Assembly (NCBI GenBank): GCA_026315105.1
Contig: CM048744.1
Coordinates: forward strand, 658,381,676-658,445,675
From: Locusta migratoria
Taxonomy: Eukaryota; Arthropoda; Insecta; Orthoptera; Acrididae
DNA: 64,000 nucleotides
Direction of reading: 5' to 3'
The position numbers and the translations under genes were made by a program. Of this stretch, positions 43,172-53,235 are shown one piece after another. The notes under the pieces are model-generated. The model was not told the DNA's origin. It saw only the letters and a program-made list of their open reading frames with translations, and did not search any database. The stretch's first letter is position 1; the number at the start of each line of letters is the position of its first letter.

Positions 43172-44114
43172 TTAATTTAAATTAATTCTGTCACGAAAGA
43201 GTTAACTAACCGTGTATTCATTGCAGCACTTGGAATAATAGAGTTAAAGCTAGGTGTAAATGCGTCCCGACTTCACGGCGCAAAGTTTACTTTACACGAC
43301 TGGCACCATTTCTACTTTGCGTGTCGCACTAGCCGCGTGGCGTACCTCGTAGTGGGCGCGGTAGCGGCGTGTCCAGGCTGCAGTAATTTGCTGTTTCGGT
43401 CGGCTTTAGCCGGCGCGCTGCAAATCCTCGCAGACTGGAAGTGAACTCGCTGCTCGCAGTGCGCCAGGGCGCCAGATTTACCGCCAACAGCCCCCGGCGC
43501 TAAAAGCCCTTTCAACTCGCGTCTCATTTCTCTCCCGCTCACCAGTTTTGAGCTAAGCCCGCCGAAAATATATCTGCTTAAGCGCTCCTTCGAAACGTCC
43601 CGTCTGCCGGCGGTAACAAAGTTTGCTCCGCCCTTTCACCGTCTTACAGGTCCACTCCCGTCCTTTTCCTCTATCCGTTACTCCGCGAACGCGGTAGCAT
43701 AAAGGCGCCCTCTAGGCCAACTCCGAACTGGCACCAATAACGCCGGAGAGCTCCCTAAGCGGAGTACCAAATCGTTTACGGCAGGTTGTTTGTTAAGAGA
43801 TTTAGTAGCTTGCTGGAAGTTATTCAGGTAACTTGCGAAATCGGTTCTAAGTAGGTATCCGTTTCGCTACGTGGCCCTTGTCAGAACTTAGTAATCCCCC
43901 CCCTACACTTCTGAGATGCTAATCCATTTTCTCAGTTCAGTATAACAGTAGAGAAAGGTAGTAGAAACTTTGGATCTTTAACAAAACACGAAGGGATATT
44001 TTAAGTCCTAAGTGACCAGAAGAACTTACACCCACTATAAAAGAGTCATTCATCGCAGGAATCATAATTCACGTTTTTGCAACTCTTTTTCCTACTCATC
44101 TGTGCCACATTACA
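43172..44114. other. unassigned, with GC-rich island
   Basis: About 43260-43780 is clearly GC-rich and CpG-containing compared with its surroundings and matches none of the repeat families here. Possibilities are a captured promoter/CpG-rich fragment or the end of an unknown element. No coding motif was seen. Confidence 0.4.
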
Positions 44115-44655
44115 TTTTGTATATTTAGATTAGATCTAACTGCCATTCCCGACACCAACTAGAAATTTTGTCCAAGTCATCTTGCAGCCTACTACTATCA
44201 TTCAATAACGACACCTTGTGCATTTTGCATCAACAGCAAACAGTCGCATATTGCTACTGACTGCCCAGATCACTTATGTACTTCAAAAAAATAACGATCC
44301 TATCAAACTTCCCTACGATACTCCGAAAGATAGTCTTGCCTCTAAATGTTCAAATGTTTGTAGAACTTATGGGACTTAACTACGGGGTCATCAGTCCCTA
44401 AACTTACAAACTACTTATGAACTAGCTAAGACTAAGGACGGCACAAATATCCATGCCCGAAGGGGGGATTCGAACCCCCGACCGTAGTGGCCGTGCAGAC
44501 CGTGACTGAAGCGCCTCAGTCCCCTCAGCCACCGCGGCCGGCAGTCTTGCCTCTGATGGACACTCACAGTCGGGGAGTACGTACTGTCTTCTATTACTGT
44601 AGCAGTCTTCCAGTCACTCAGGTATCTCCGAACCTATTCCATAAGCTCGTACATA
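44115..44655 (-). mobile_element. CR1-like fragment split by SINE A
   Basis: The minus strand has 'LQDDLDKISSWCREWQLDL', a CR1 block after the catalytic region. On the other side of the SINE comes the antisense of the RT N-terminal side ('cactcacagtcggggagtac'). It is worn. Confidence 0.7.
44344..44542 (-). mobile_element. SINE family A with 12-bp target duplication
   Basis: The flanks are 'agtcttgcctct' at 44332-44343 and 44543-44554. It is full length and close to consensus. Confidence 0.94.
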
Positions 44656-44705
44656 CGTTGAGTCTGCAGGAGAAGTGTTATATGACCGTTTTATTTTGTA
44701 CTTAC

Positions 44706-45286
44706 CAAGGGTGTTAAAATAAAATCCGGTCGAAATTTGAATATGTCGCTTTGTGATAACGTAGTGCGACGACTAGTGGACGCGAAGCATGCGTCGTCAA
44801 CTCTCCCTAAAAAATTCAAGGCTGTGTCCTCAACAGTCAAGGTGGTGCTCACCGTCTTTTACGAAGTCCGAGGTCCGACACTCATCGAATCCCTCGAGCA
44901 TCTGTGACATGCTCCATAGCCTACGCAAGTCGATCAAGAACAAACGTCCTGTGCTGCTCACGGAGGGAGTAATTTTGCTAGATGACAACGCGCGTTTACA
45001 CGTCTCCAGGGTCACACAAAGGGTTCTGGCTAAGTGGAGCAGCTTGAGCATCCGTCTTCCAGTCCGGACATGTCGTCCTTTAACTTCCACCTGTTCTGTT
45101 CACTGAAAAAACATCTCAAAGGGAAACGCTTCAACTCGGACACAGTAGAGGATTGTCTCTTGTCACAGCTACAGGAATTCTGGGAACAGGGAATCCTTCG
45201 GCTCGTTAAACAGTGGGATAGTTGTGTCAGGTTCATTATACCCAGAGTGCCGTTTAGTACCTTTTCATTTGCACACCCCTTGTAAA
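44706..45286 (+). mobile_element. internally deleted mariner
   Basis: The ends 'caagggtgttaaaataaa' (left) and the inverse of 'catttgcacaccccttg' (right) are imperfect terminal inverted repeats. Inside, in shifting frames, 'PKKFKAVSSTVKVVLTVF' and 'LRKSIKNKRPVLLTEGVILL' lead to 'DDNARLHVSRVTQRVLAKW' (second catalytic Asp block). 'PSSSPDMSSFNFHLFCSLKK' (third block) and 'GILRLVKQWDSCV' follow. The N-terminal half is missing. Confidence 0.85.
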
Positions 45287-45287
45287 T

Positions 45288-45985
45288 AAATGATGTGACG
45301 GACAGAGTGAGTAGCACTCTGAGGCTGTTTGCTGTAGTGTATGGAAGGCTGTTGAGTGTACTTGGATGCAGGATGACTTAGACAAAACTTCTAGATGGTG
45401 TGACAAATGGAAACTAGCTCTAAAAAAAGCAAGGAGAAAGAGATGAAAAGGAATAATAATCCCATAATGTTCGAATACAGCATTACTAGTGAGCTGCTTG
45501 ACACATTAGCGTCAATTAAATATCTAGCCGTAAAGGTACAGAGCGATATGAGATGGAATAAGCATGTAAAGACAGTTGAGGGAACGGCGGAAACACAGAT
45601 GCGGTTTATTCGGCGAATTTTGAAACTATACGGTTCACCTGTAAAGGATACGGCGTATAGAACACAATTTCAATGCATTCTAGAGTACTGCTCAATTTTT
45701 TGGGTTCCCTACCTATCCGGTTTAAAGGAAGACAGGAATAAAGTACGAGCCTGCCGCTGGATATTACTAGTAAGTTCACGAAAGCTACTGAAAAGTTTCA
45801 GGAATCCAGAGGGAAGACGCCAACATTTAAAGCTGATTGTAGATCAACTCTACAACCGCCAACTTCCGTTTTTCGTAAGGAGTCATAGTCGTATTTATCT
45901 CGCTCTATTTGCGAGTGGAACCGAAACGAAATGACGCACCGTCTGGTGGCTTGTGGAGTACGTATGTAGATGTAGACGTATACGA
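45288..45985 (+). mobile_element. CR1-like 3' half, 5'-truncated
   Basis: It starts 'INDVTDRVSSTLRLFA' in the catalytic region (the ADD is lost) and continues to an open 175-codon C-terminal stretch (45407-45934). That stretch has 'SITSELLDTLASIKYLAVKV', 'TQMRFIRRILKLYG' and 'QCILEYCSIFWVPYLSG'. It ends in the CR1 tail 'gtatgtagatgtagacg'. Confidence 0.82.
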
Positions 45986-45989
45986 CAGT

Positions 45990-46384
45990 TACTTCCCTAT
46001 CGCAAAAACTGCTGGTAGAGTCTGCTTTCATCGCTTAAAGTCATTCCATCTTCCAAGAGACGGTCTAATGCAGCAGTCGGGCCTTGAACGTCGGTGCTGT
46101 GGCGTGAGTGGAAGAGTGTCTTAGGTGTGCACGCCCGCAGACCCTCTGTCGACACACCTGGGCTCACAAACCCTCTTGTCAGTGCTGTGATAGCTGTACG
46201 ATCTGCCACTGCTGCCCTTACAATACGACCATCTTGGCGGATATCTGTGTCGAGAACCTCGTCTAAGGGAGATACAAATGTTGTGAAAAGTCGTCATAAC
46301 ATGTTAGGATCCACAACTAGAAGTGTTGCGAAAATACGTATTACTTATATGCTTCTCCGTTTCAGTTGCACATTTATTTATGTG
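45990..46384. other. unassigned sequence
   Basis: Opposed short frames with nothing recognised. Confidence 0.4.
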
Positions 46385-46700
46385 TTGTGACTTGACTTAC
46401 ATGACTTAGTTCCTGTCGTTCCTATGCAACACAGGGCCAAAACGAAATTTCTCCATGTGATACGATTTCTAGCAAGACTCCAGGTTTTCCCATCCTCTGC
46501 AGCTTCTCTCTGGATCATTCTTTTCCAGGTGTATTTGGGACGACTGCGTTTCCTAACTCCTGGAGGATTCCAGTCCAACGCCACCTTTTCAACAGCTTCA
46601 TCACAATTTCTCAATGTATGCCCAATCCGTTTCGTAAACCTACACACACCGACCTGTATCTGAAAGCTACGAGCTGTCATCATCCATCTCAACCCAGCGG
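46385..46700 (-). pseudogene. RTE-like ORF C-terminal fragment
   Basis: The minus strand encodes 'RIGHTLRNCDEAVEKVALDW', then 'NPPGVRKRSRPKYTWKRMI' and 'ARNRITWRNFVLALC'. This C-terminal signature (GHTLR, ALDWNP, GR/SRPK.TW) is common to RTE-type LINE proteins of a different subfamily from the 11.3-kb element. Confidence 0.75.
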
Positions 46701-46704
46701 TGTA

Positions 46705-47130
46705 CTACGGACACTCGTACACAGAGCAAGAGCGATCTCAGATGCAGATTGTATACAAGCAGAACTCAACCATCTTCGCTCTGTGTTTGCCCAGAACGGC
46801 TACACTGAGAAACAGATTCGTGCTGCATTTCTACCAGCTCGCTCGAAACCTGAAGAGGAACTAGAAGAAACGGAGAGCTCCACTAAGATGGTTTTCCTTC
46901 CCTACGTCGGTGGTGTGTCCTTCAAGATTGGCAGACCAGTGTCAACCAGAAAAATCGGCTGTGGCTGAACACAGTCTTGATTCGGGACACTGCACGAATT
47001 ACAAAGAGACCAAGATCATTTCTTCCGCTTCCACCTACTGGGACTCAATAATTAAAGAGGCCGTCGAAATACGCATTGCAAAAGATTCCAACTTAGTAAA
47101 GCATGGGAACCGGCCTTGGCAGCACTGAGG
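46705..47130 (+). pseudogene. Penelope-like element ORF fragment
   Basis: 'LRTLVHRARAISDADCIQAE', 'LNHLRSVFAQNGYTEKQIRA' and 'MVFLPYVGGVSFKIGR' match the thumb/linker part of Penelope-like reverse transcriptases. After a deletion, 'KSAVAEHSLDSGHCTNYKET' and 'YWDSIIKEAVEIRIAKD' match the end of the GIY-YIG nuclease region. The polymerase core and the GIY-YIG motif itself are missing, and a frameshift joins the halves. Confidence 0.82.
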
Positions 47131-47724
47131 CAGCATCAGCCGCAGACAGACGATACCAATCGACGCAGATGGGTCGTCGAAGTCAAGACGCGTAAAACAC
47201 GCACTTTTTCCTCCGGTTGGCGCGCGCACAAGGGGTCCTTGGCCAGCGGCCGCTCTTGCCCGCGCCGCGCCTGCGCAGACCACCAGCGGCCCGCTCAACG
47301 GCCCTCCGGTAGGGCAGGAGGCTCTCAATGTTTACGCCGTCGACGCTCTGGTCTCCCATGACGTCATAGCAGCGGCGCCTGCGCCGTGGTAACAAGCCAC
47401 CATATATATTGCGAGCAGAGAAGCAACAGCGGCAGTTCACCTGAAGATGGCGAGCAGCTGTCTCGCATAAATATTGTGCGATTATTACAATAGTATCCGA
47501 CGGTACTCCCGTGAACCATTCAGGCATAATAAAGCTAACTGGTACAAATGAATGCTACTGGTACAAATGCATGCCTGCAGCACATATTGTGAGAAATGTC
47601 ACGTGACCACTGCAACCAGCGTGGTTGCACAACTGGTGCAGCACCTCATCTTGTGTGACAATTCTCGGAGATCACCATTCGCCACTCGTAAGGGCACAAT
47701 TCGACCGCCTCGAAACTCGCAGTT
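47131..47724 (+). mobile_element. 3' region of Penelope-like element plus GC-rich sequence
   Basis: A GC-rich stretch follows the ORF (47200-47400). Then comes 'cacctgaagatggcgagcag', with the hammerhead-like core at 47438-47478, and a tail 'cccgtgaaccattcagg'. The same tail type appears in the hairpin at 24.9 kb. The limit of the element is not clear. Confidence 0.55.
47438..47478 (+). ncRNA. hammerhead-like ribozyme candidate (Penelope-associated)
   Basis: In RNA terms: CAC, CUGAAGA (perfect CUGANGA), stem II GCGAG/CUCGC, then AUAAA where GAAA is expected, then UAUU and GUG. CAC and GUG can pair. Penelope-like elements are known to carry hammerheads in their terminal repeats. The changed GAAA makes this copy probably inactive. 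Confidence 0.45.
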
Positions 47725-47933
47725 GTCCGTAGGAAGGACGAGTGCGTCTCACAAGGAGACCACATGGGTATCGGATTTTAGAATTCATTTATATTTATTG
47801 TACGTGAAGATCAGAACTTCAATAACAATCGAACAAAGGCATTCTACGCAACTCTAAAAAATTCTCGACTAAATTGACTTCAAAGTTTTGCACTGTACAT
47901 GTAAGTACCAACAATTAAAACAATCGCAGTATC

Positions 47934-48006
47934 TGTCGTTGTAGCTCAAGGGGTAGCGTGAAGACCTCTCAACCATAGAATTGGTGGGTCGAATCCTACT
48001 GTGACA
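47934..48006 (+). ncRNA. tRNA-like gene, left arm of T3
   Basis: The A box 'tagctcaaggg' (47942-47952) and B box 'gggtcgaatcc' (47986-47996) are present. Acceptor halves 'tgtcgtt' and 'tgtgaca' can pair over at least four bases. The T stem GTGGG/CCTAC forms but its loop is one base short. The anticodon loop reads CTCTCAA (CTC would be Glu). Ten T residues follow, a Pol III terminator. It may be transcribed, but I doubt it is a working tRNA. Confidence 0.55.
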
Positions 48007-48373
48007 GAATTTTTTTTTTCCGAATTCAGTTTTATAAAACATTTTGAGATCTCTAATTCCACGTGTTGTGTGTTTTTGTTTTTGTGTATGTAGACGAGCT
48101 GAAAATCTTGTCGTCACGTAAATGGTTGAGTAGGTTAGCTGCTTGGAGAGCAATTAGTAGCTATGGAGATGACTTTCCAAAAACAGTGTCGTAGCTCTTG
48201 ACAAACTCAACAATCAAAGACTACCTCGTCAACTAATAGTGAAGCCATTACTATAAAAAATTTAACTTTTTTAATTAACAACTTTCTAGAAGATATAAAA
48301 AATTACGGATAAAAATACGTGCACTTCTCGTAAAAATTACCATTAGATATTAAAATTGAGTACGAAAAAAAAA

Positions 48374-48446
48374 TCTACCATACATGATTCGAAACACCGA
48401 CCCTAGGGTTGCAAGGCCAGAACGATACCAACTGAACTACACTAAC
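48374..48446 (-). ncRNA. tRNA-like gene, right arm of T3
   Basis: On the minus strand the A box 'tagttcagttg' (48429-48439) fits consensus and the B-box region 'gtttcgaatc' (48386-48395) is near consensus. The anticodon loop reads CTTGCAA (TGC would be Ala). A run of T follows on the minus strand (A-run 48365-48373). Together with the left unit it faces the centre of T3. Confidence 0.55.
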
Positions 48447-48954
48447 ATATGCTGCAACTCGTTTAATGAGTGGTAATTACGCTTACTTGCAAAACTTCCA
48501 AAGTCGATTTTCTCGAGAATTTTTAAGAGTTGCGTCGAATGGCTTTTGGTGATTGTTATTTGAGTTGTGAACATTATATACCATAAATATAAAAAAATTC
48601 TAAAATCCGATACCCATGTGGTCTCCTTGTTAGTGGCATGACGACTGTCTGCCTCACACGAACAAGTCACACCGAGCCTTATGGATGTAAACATTTACTA
48701 TTAAAGGGAACACAAAGGTGGCGGGCGCTCTGGCCGATATTTTACTGCGTTATCTATTGGCGGACGGCGTTGAAACTATTATCACCATACGTACTGTACC
48801 CCAGGTGGCACTATCCGTCACCGGATCAAAATCGATGTCGTCATTCCAGGTGTGCCAAATGGTTTTCGCTGTACTGTATCACTAGGATATTGCTATCAAA
48901 CACACAGCTAAAAAGGTTCAGCCGTAGTTTGTGCAGTAAATTATCAAATACGAT

Positions 48955-50135
48955 GAGAGTTCAGTAAGTAACGCGACACTGTTTTTTGTCGGCCAATTTT
49001 GATTCAAAAACCCTGACATTTGTGGAACCATTTCAAACATTCCCAGTTCGTCTCATTTAGTTTGTCTTCTGATACGTGTCAGCGCTACACGGTGCTGTTA
49101 AAAATGGCGTCTCTAACGAAGGTGCGTTTCAAACAACGAATAGTGATTCAGTTTATTTTGGCGGAAAACCAGGGCATCTCAGATATTTAGGCGCTTATAG
49201 AATATCTACGGTGATCTGGCAGTGAACAAAAGCACGCCGAGTCGTTGAGCAAAGCGTGTTTCGTCATCGCCGCAAGGTCAAGCGAACCTGCGAGCTGGCC
49301 GGCTGTGCACAGCTGTGACTCTTGCAAAGTCGGGGCGTGCGAACACTCTCATTCGAGATCATCGACGGATCAAATCAGACACCTCGCTGCTCGACTTGAC
49401 ATCTCTGTTAGTAGTGCTGTCACAATTGTTTACCGGTTGGGATGTGCAAAGGTTTGTTTCTCAAACCGAAGGACGTAAACAGCAAAGGAGAACCATCGGA
49501 GCGGAATTGCTTGCTGGTCATGAGGCTGATGAGTCGATTAAACATGGGTTCATCATTCCTAACCCGAAATAAAACAATTGAGTGGCTCCACAACCACTCC
49601 AATATCAAGAACAAAAGACTTACCCTCAGCCGGTAAGTCATGGTTACATTTTCTGGGACGCTAAAGGGGTTATTCTGTTCGATGTCCATCCCCACGATCA
49701 AACGATCAACTCTGAAGACTATTGTGCGACTCTTTAGAAAATTGAATTAACGACTCCAGCGTGTTCGTAGGCACAAAAATCTGAACGAACTTCTCCATGA
49801 CAACGCAATTTGTCTCACAGTTCTTCGTGCCCGAGAGGAGCTAAGAAAACTTCAATGGACCTTCCTCATCCACCTTACAGTCCCGATATCACATCGTTTG
49901 CTTTCCAAATGATTGGTCCAATGAAGGACGCAATCCGTGAGACGTGCTATGCGGATGATGAAGACGTTTTTATTAATGCAGTGAGACGTTGTCTCCGACA
50001 TCCACTAATGGAATGGTGCTGTACGCGCAAACAGCCCCTCACTTCAAAGTGGCGTCAAGTCGTAGCATTGAAAGGACATTGTGTTGAAAATTTAATTTTA
50101 AATTTTTATTTAATACTGTTGACTAACCTGTTATA
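48955..50135 (+). pseudogene. mariner transposon with near full-length dead transposase
   Basis: From 'ASLTKVRFKQRIVIQF' (about 49105) the sequence follows mariner order with several stops and shifts. 'LAARLDISVSSAVTIVYRLG' is the second helix-turn-helix. 'VDTWVHHS'-like residues (near 49535) mark the first catalytic region. 'SAGKSWLHFLG', 'FDVHPHDQTINSEDYCATL'-like and 'ELLHDNAICLT' (second Asp) follow, then 'PPYSPDITSFAFQMIGPMKD' (third Asp) and 'GCTRKQPLTSKWRQVVALKG'. It retains most of the family's usual ~345 residues but cannot be translated through. Confidence 0.85.
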
Positions 50136-50148
50136 ATACCTCTTACTT

Positions 50149-50177
50149 ATGATGATGGTCCTAGACCGAAACTAGTC
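50149..50177 (+). ncRNA. hammerhead-like core
   Basis: In RNA terms: AUGAUGA (one change from CUGANGA), stem GGUC/GACC with loop CUA, GAAAC-UA-GUC. GAAA, a minimal ACUAGU stem III and GUC are intact. A convincing stem I was not found. Confidence 0.4.
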
Positions 50178-50322
50178 GATTTTAAGGATTTAATAAAACA
50201 GCGGATGGTTAAAGATGCATTTTATTAAAAACATGACGGCTGTTAGCAGTCATCTTACCAAAACTTTGAAACTTCTGCTATACTTATGAATCTCTTATTA
50301 GATCTTTATTTGCCATAGATCG

Positions 50323-50324
<2 letters not shown>

Positions 50325-50365
<41 letters not shown>
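50325..50365. repeat. (TA)n microsatellite
   Basis: About 20 TA units occur where the related arm has only 'cgcttattgattt'. Confidence 0.95.
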
Positions 50366-50367
<2 letters not shown>

Positions 50368-50380
50368 ATTTTTCATGGAT

Positions 50381-50414
50381 GACTAGTTTCCACTCATTAA
50401 AGAGTCATTATCAA
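50381..50414 (-). ncRNA. hammerhead-like core, left arm
   Basis: In RNA terms: UUGAUAA (two changes from CUGANGA), hairpin GACUC/GAGUG, GAAAC-UA-GUC. GUC is kept. A decayed candidate. Confidence 0.25.
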
Positions 50415-50707
50415 ATCTTATTTGTCCACCATCGTAAGACATATATTTCAGATGAGCTGACACTACAGTGGTATGCTGTAAATCTATTCACATCACCAGT
50501 CAAACATGACTGAACGTCATGTTGTTCAGTACAACGTCCTTTCCTGTCCCGCACGTTCAGACAGTGTATCCATACATATTTATGGCTTATTGCATCATCT
50601 GTGATGATTACATTGTCTGGACATGTGGGACAGAAAAGCACATTGTATTGAACAACATGACGTTGAGGCACATTTGACTGGTTATGTGCGAAACATTTAT
50701 AGTATGT

Positions 50708-50901
50708 TCAAACGTTCGTAAATCTATCGGACTCATCTGCGTGGTAATTAGTCCGTAGCTTAGAAACTACTTAAACTAAGGTAAATTAACCTAAGAACAA
50801 CACAAACACCCATGCCCGAGGGGGGACTCTATGCCCCGACGACGAACGGCCGCGCGAACCGCAGCACGGCGCTCCAGTACGCACAGCCAATCCGCCGCGG
50901 C
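50708..50901 (-). mobile_element. SINE family B with 12-bp target duplication
   Basis: The flanks are 'tttatagtatgt' (50696-50707) and 'tttatagcatgt' (50902-50913), with one mismatch. The reversed body 'ggtaattagtccgtagc' and head 'gcacagccaatccgccgcgg' are present. Confidence 0.9.
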
Positions 50902-50969
50902 TTTATAGCATGTCACTATAGTGTCAGCTCATCTAAAATATATGTATCACCATGCTGGACAATTAATAT

Positions 50970-51003
50970 TTGATAATGATTCTTTAACGAGTCGAAAATA
51001 GTC
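50970..51003 (+). ncRNA. hammerhead-like core, right arm
   Basis: In RNA terms: UUGAUAA, hairpin with GAGUC as 3' side, GAAAA, UAGUC. It is the inverted partner of the left-arm motif. Confidence 0.25.
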
Positions 51004-51080
51004 ATCTATGTAAAATCAATGTAAATTTGCGATCTGTGGCAAATAAAGATCTCATAAGAGATTCATATTAAGATCGCATC

Positions 51081-51596
51081 GTATATAAATCCTGAACAAG
51101 ATGTCAGGAAATTAGGTACAACTCTTTGATTAAGTCGTCCAGAGCGGCACGGTGCGTCAGAATCCGGGCCTGTCCCGCAGTATCCGGGACGGTGGGCCGC
51201 CTTGCTCTGGCCTTAGCGGCGCACTGTGGCTCGCTTTGTCACTGCGCATGCGCAGGTCTCTGGCTATGCTCTGATGCAGCGCCGTTTTTCCTGTTTCAGG
51301 TGAGTGCAGCGGGCATCGCCACACCGCAAGGGCACTCGCTGCTGGCTGCTTCTGACGACACCTCACATCGCCCAGTTGCAAGACGAAGAGGAGGAGGCCT
51401 ACCTGCAGAGCTACAGTAGTTGTGTAAGTGCGGGAACACCGTTGTCCTGACGCTGCAGATGATTGCCTGTTACGTCGCACTCTATGCTGAAAAGTCGTAG
51501 AGAAAGCAGCCTCATGCAGCCGAAAGACGACCTTCAACAATACGACCAGTCAAGTACAGTGGTAAAATATTCCTTATGACTGTCTGGTATGGTACT
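51081..51596. other. unassigned, GC-rich
   Basis: About 51130-51420 is GC-rich with a plus-strand frame of 97 codons and no known motif. 'tgtttcaggtgagtgcag' contains both an acceptor-like CAG and a donor-like GGTGAGT. Without exon evidence I do not call a gene. Confidence 0.35.
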
Positions 51597-52377
51597 TCTA
51601 CATTTACATGGGCTACTCTGCAAATCACACTTAATTGTCTGGCAGAGGGTGCATTAACCACCTTCATAATAATTTGATACGATTCCGTTCTCGACTAGCG
51701 TGCGGTAAGGAAGAACATTTCAGTCTCTCCGTTAGAGGTATTGATTTTTCGTATTTTAGTTTAATGATCATTTCTCCTTGGGAGCCAGAAATATATTTTC
51801 CCACCCGTAGGAGATATTCGGCGTTCAAAATTTCGTAAGTAGATCATGCCGCAATGAAAATGCCCGTGTTGTAGTGATTTCCCCCCAAATTATTGTCTCA
51901 TTTTCGTAAACCTTCCCTGCCCCCTCCCTCACCCCTCATATCGGGATAGTACGAGATGACCTTCTTTGTGCTCTTTGGATTTCCTCTTTCAATCCTACTT
52001 GATGGGATCTCACAACTCGCAGCAGTATTCCATAACAGGACGGACAATCGTAATATACAGTATGTAGTCTCTTCAGTAATTCTACTACATCTGCTAAGTG
52101 TTCTACCAATAAAACGCAGTTTTTGGTTCGCCTGTCTCACGACATTATCCATGGTTTCTTTCCAATTTTGGTATTGAACTGCTACCATTATTTATTTGTA
52201 ATAGCCATGCCCGAGGGAGATTCGAACCTCCAACGGGAAACGGTCTCGCGCATCTGAGTACAGCGCGTCAATGCGTTCGGCCACTCCTTCGCGGCGATGT
52301 TATAGCAGATCGTTTATGTAGATAAGGGGCAGCACAGTACCAATAACATTTTTCTGGTGAATGCTAGATATCACATT
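51597..52377 (-). mobile_element. CR1-like fragment with internal deletion and SINE B
   Basis: On the minus strand 'VISSIHQKNVIGTVLPLIYI' followed by NDLL (52377-52303) corresponds to the SGVPQG block. After the SINE, 'ETMDNVVRQANQKLRFIGRT' and 'YCILRLSVLLWNTAA' (52188-51990) give the C-terminal part. The tail 'agtagcccatgtaaatgtag' ends at about 51597. The catalytic region between these parts is missing. Confidence 0.8.
52198..52302 (-). mobile_element. SINE family B head
   Basis: 'ccatgcccgagggagattcg' and the reversed head 'aatgcgttcggccactcc' ending 'ttcgcggcg' are present. The 3' body is missing. Confidence 0.85.
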
Positions 52378-53076
52378 TGATACAGGCGATACCAAAGCAG
52401 GCGAAAAGCAAGATATGAAAAACTCGGAAAAAGATTTCCACACAGGGAATAGAAACGGAGGTAAGATATCTACAGATTTCTACGAGCCAAACGGGGAATT
52501 GCAATCGCAAAAACCGAGTCAGAAAAAAACTTCCTCTCTCCAACCAGACTTTAACTGAAATGGACATTCATGAAAAAATAAAATTTTTATGTCACGCTGG
52601 AAGTGGTATGTAATTTATATTTAACGACGAAAGAGAAATTTCTGACGTTGGTTGCTCTCGGGCATTAAAATTAATACAACGGTGACATTTGAAATCTTGG
52701 GCCGTATCGCGACTCGAATGCGAATTTCACGTGATAAATTTCTCTTTCGTAATAATAATGTCCACTAAGTTAATAACTTGCGTCTGTTCATTTGGACATA
52801 TCTGAAATAACATACACCATACATAGAAAGGCTTTTTCCTTTGAGAGGGACTACAATCACATATATTTGTTAGCGAAATTCTGCTATTTGTCATCAATTA
52901 CTTTTTTATTTCAAAATAATTATTTCGGTCGGAACAACCAGTTTCAAAATTATCTACATTAATAAAAATGTCAATGTTTGTTTGTGCAAAACGGTTAATC
53001 TCCGAATGTTCTTGACTGATTGCTTTGAAATTTTGACCAAACATTGTACTTTAATAAAAGGGTGCTTTTTCTAACA
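52378..53076. other. unassigned AT-rich sequence
   Basis: 'tctccgaatgttcttgactg' and its surroundings (about 52970-53045) resemble Helitron or other repeat interiors, but there is no firm assignment. Confidence 0.4.
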
Positions 53077-53235
53077 TACAGGGTGTTAATTTTAAATGAA
53101 AACATTTAAATATCTCGGGAACTACATGTCGGATCAAAAAAGGTACGATACTAACTTTTTGCATCGGAGGGGGAAATCCAATGATACACTTGTCCCGCCA
53201 CCCACCCAACCCCGTGTGTGCGTGGCAACTTTGAA

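Larger units (their letters stand above)
47725..48655. mobile_element. inverted-repeat element T3 with a tRNA-like unit in each arm
   Basis: The arms are inverted from 'acaaggagaccacatgggta' at 47751 and its mirror ending at 48630. Weaker inverted homology reaches outward to about 47725 and 48655. Arm homology runs through the tRNA-like units and their T-runs to about 48060 and 48315. The end motif 'cagacagtcgt...acaagga' is shared with T2. No protein-coding frame was found. The unpaired centre is only about 250 bp. Confidence 0.8.
50270..51080. mobile_element. foldback element (long form), with SINE B and (TA)n
   Basis: The outer arms match those of the element at 26445-26715 ('gccatagatcgctta', 'taaagagtcat'). 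An inner inverted pair 'acgtcatgttgttcag' (about 50516) and 'tgaacaacatgacgtt' (about 50650) makes almost the whole element palindromic. A TA microsatellite (50325-50365) has expanded in the left arm, and a SINE B (50708-50901) sits in the right half. There is no coding capacity. Confidence 0.8.

Noticed and set aside
51126..51419. 97-codon frame with splice-like 'cag' and 'gtgagt' context
   Set aside because: No domain, no partner exon, and composition alone explains the open frame.
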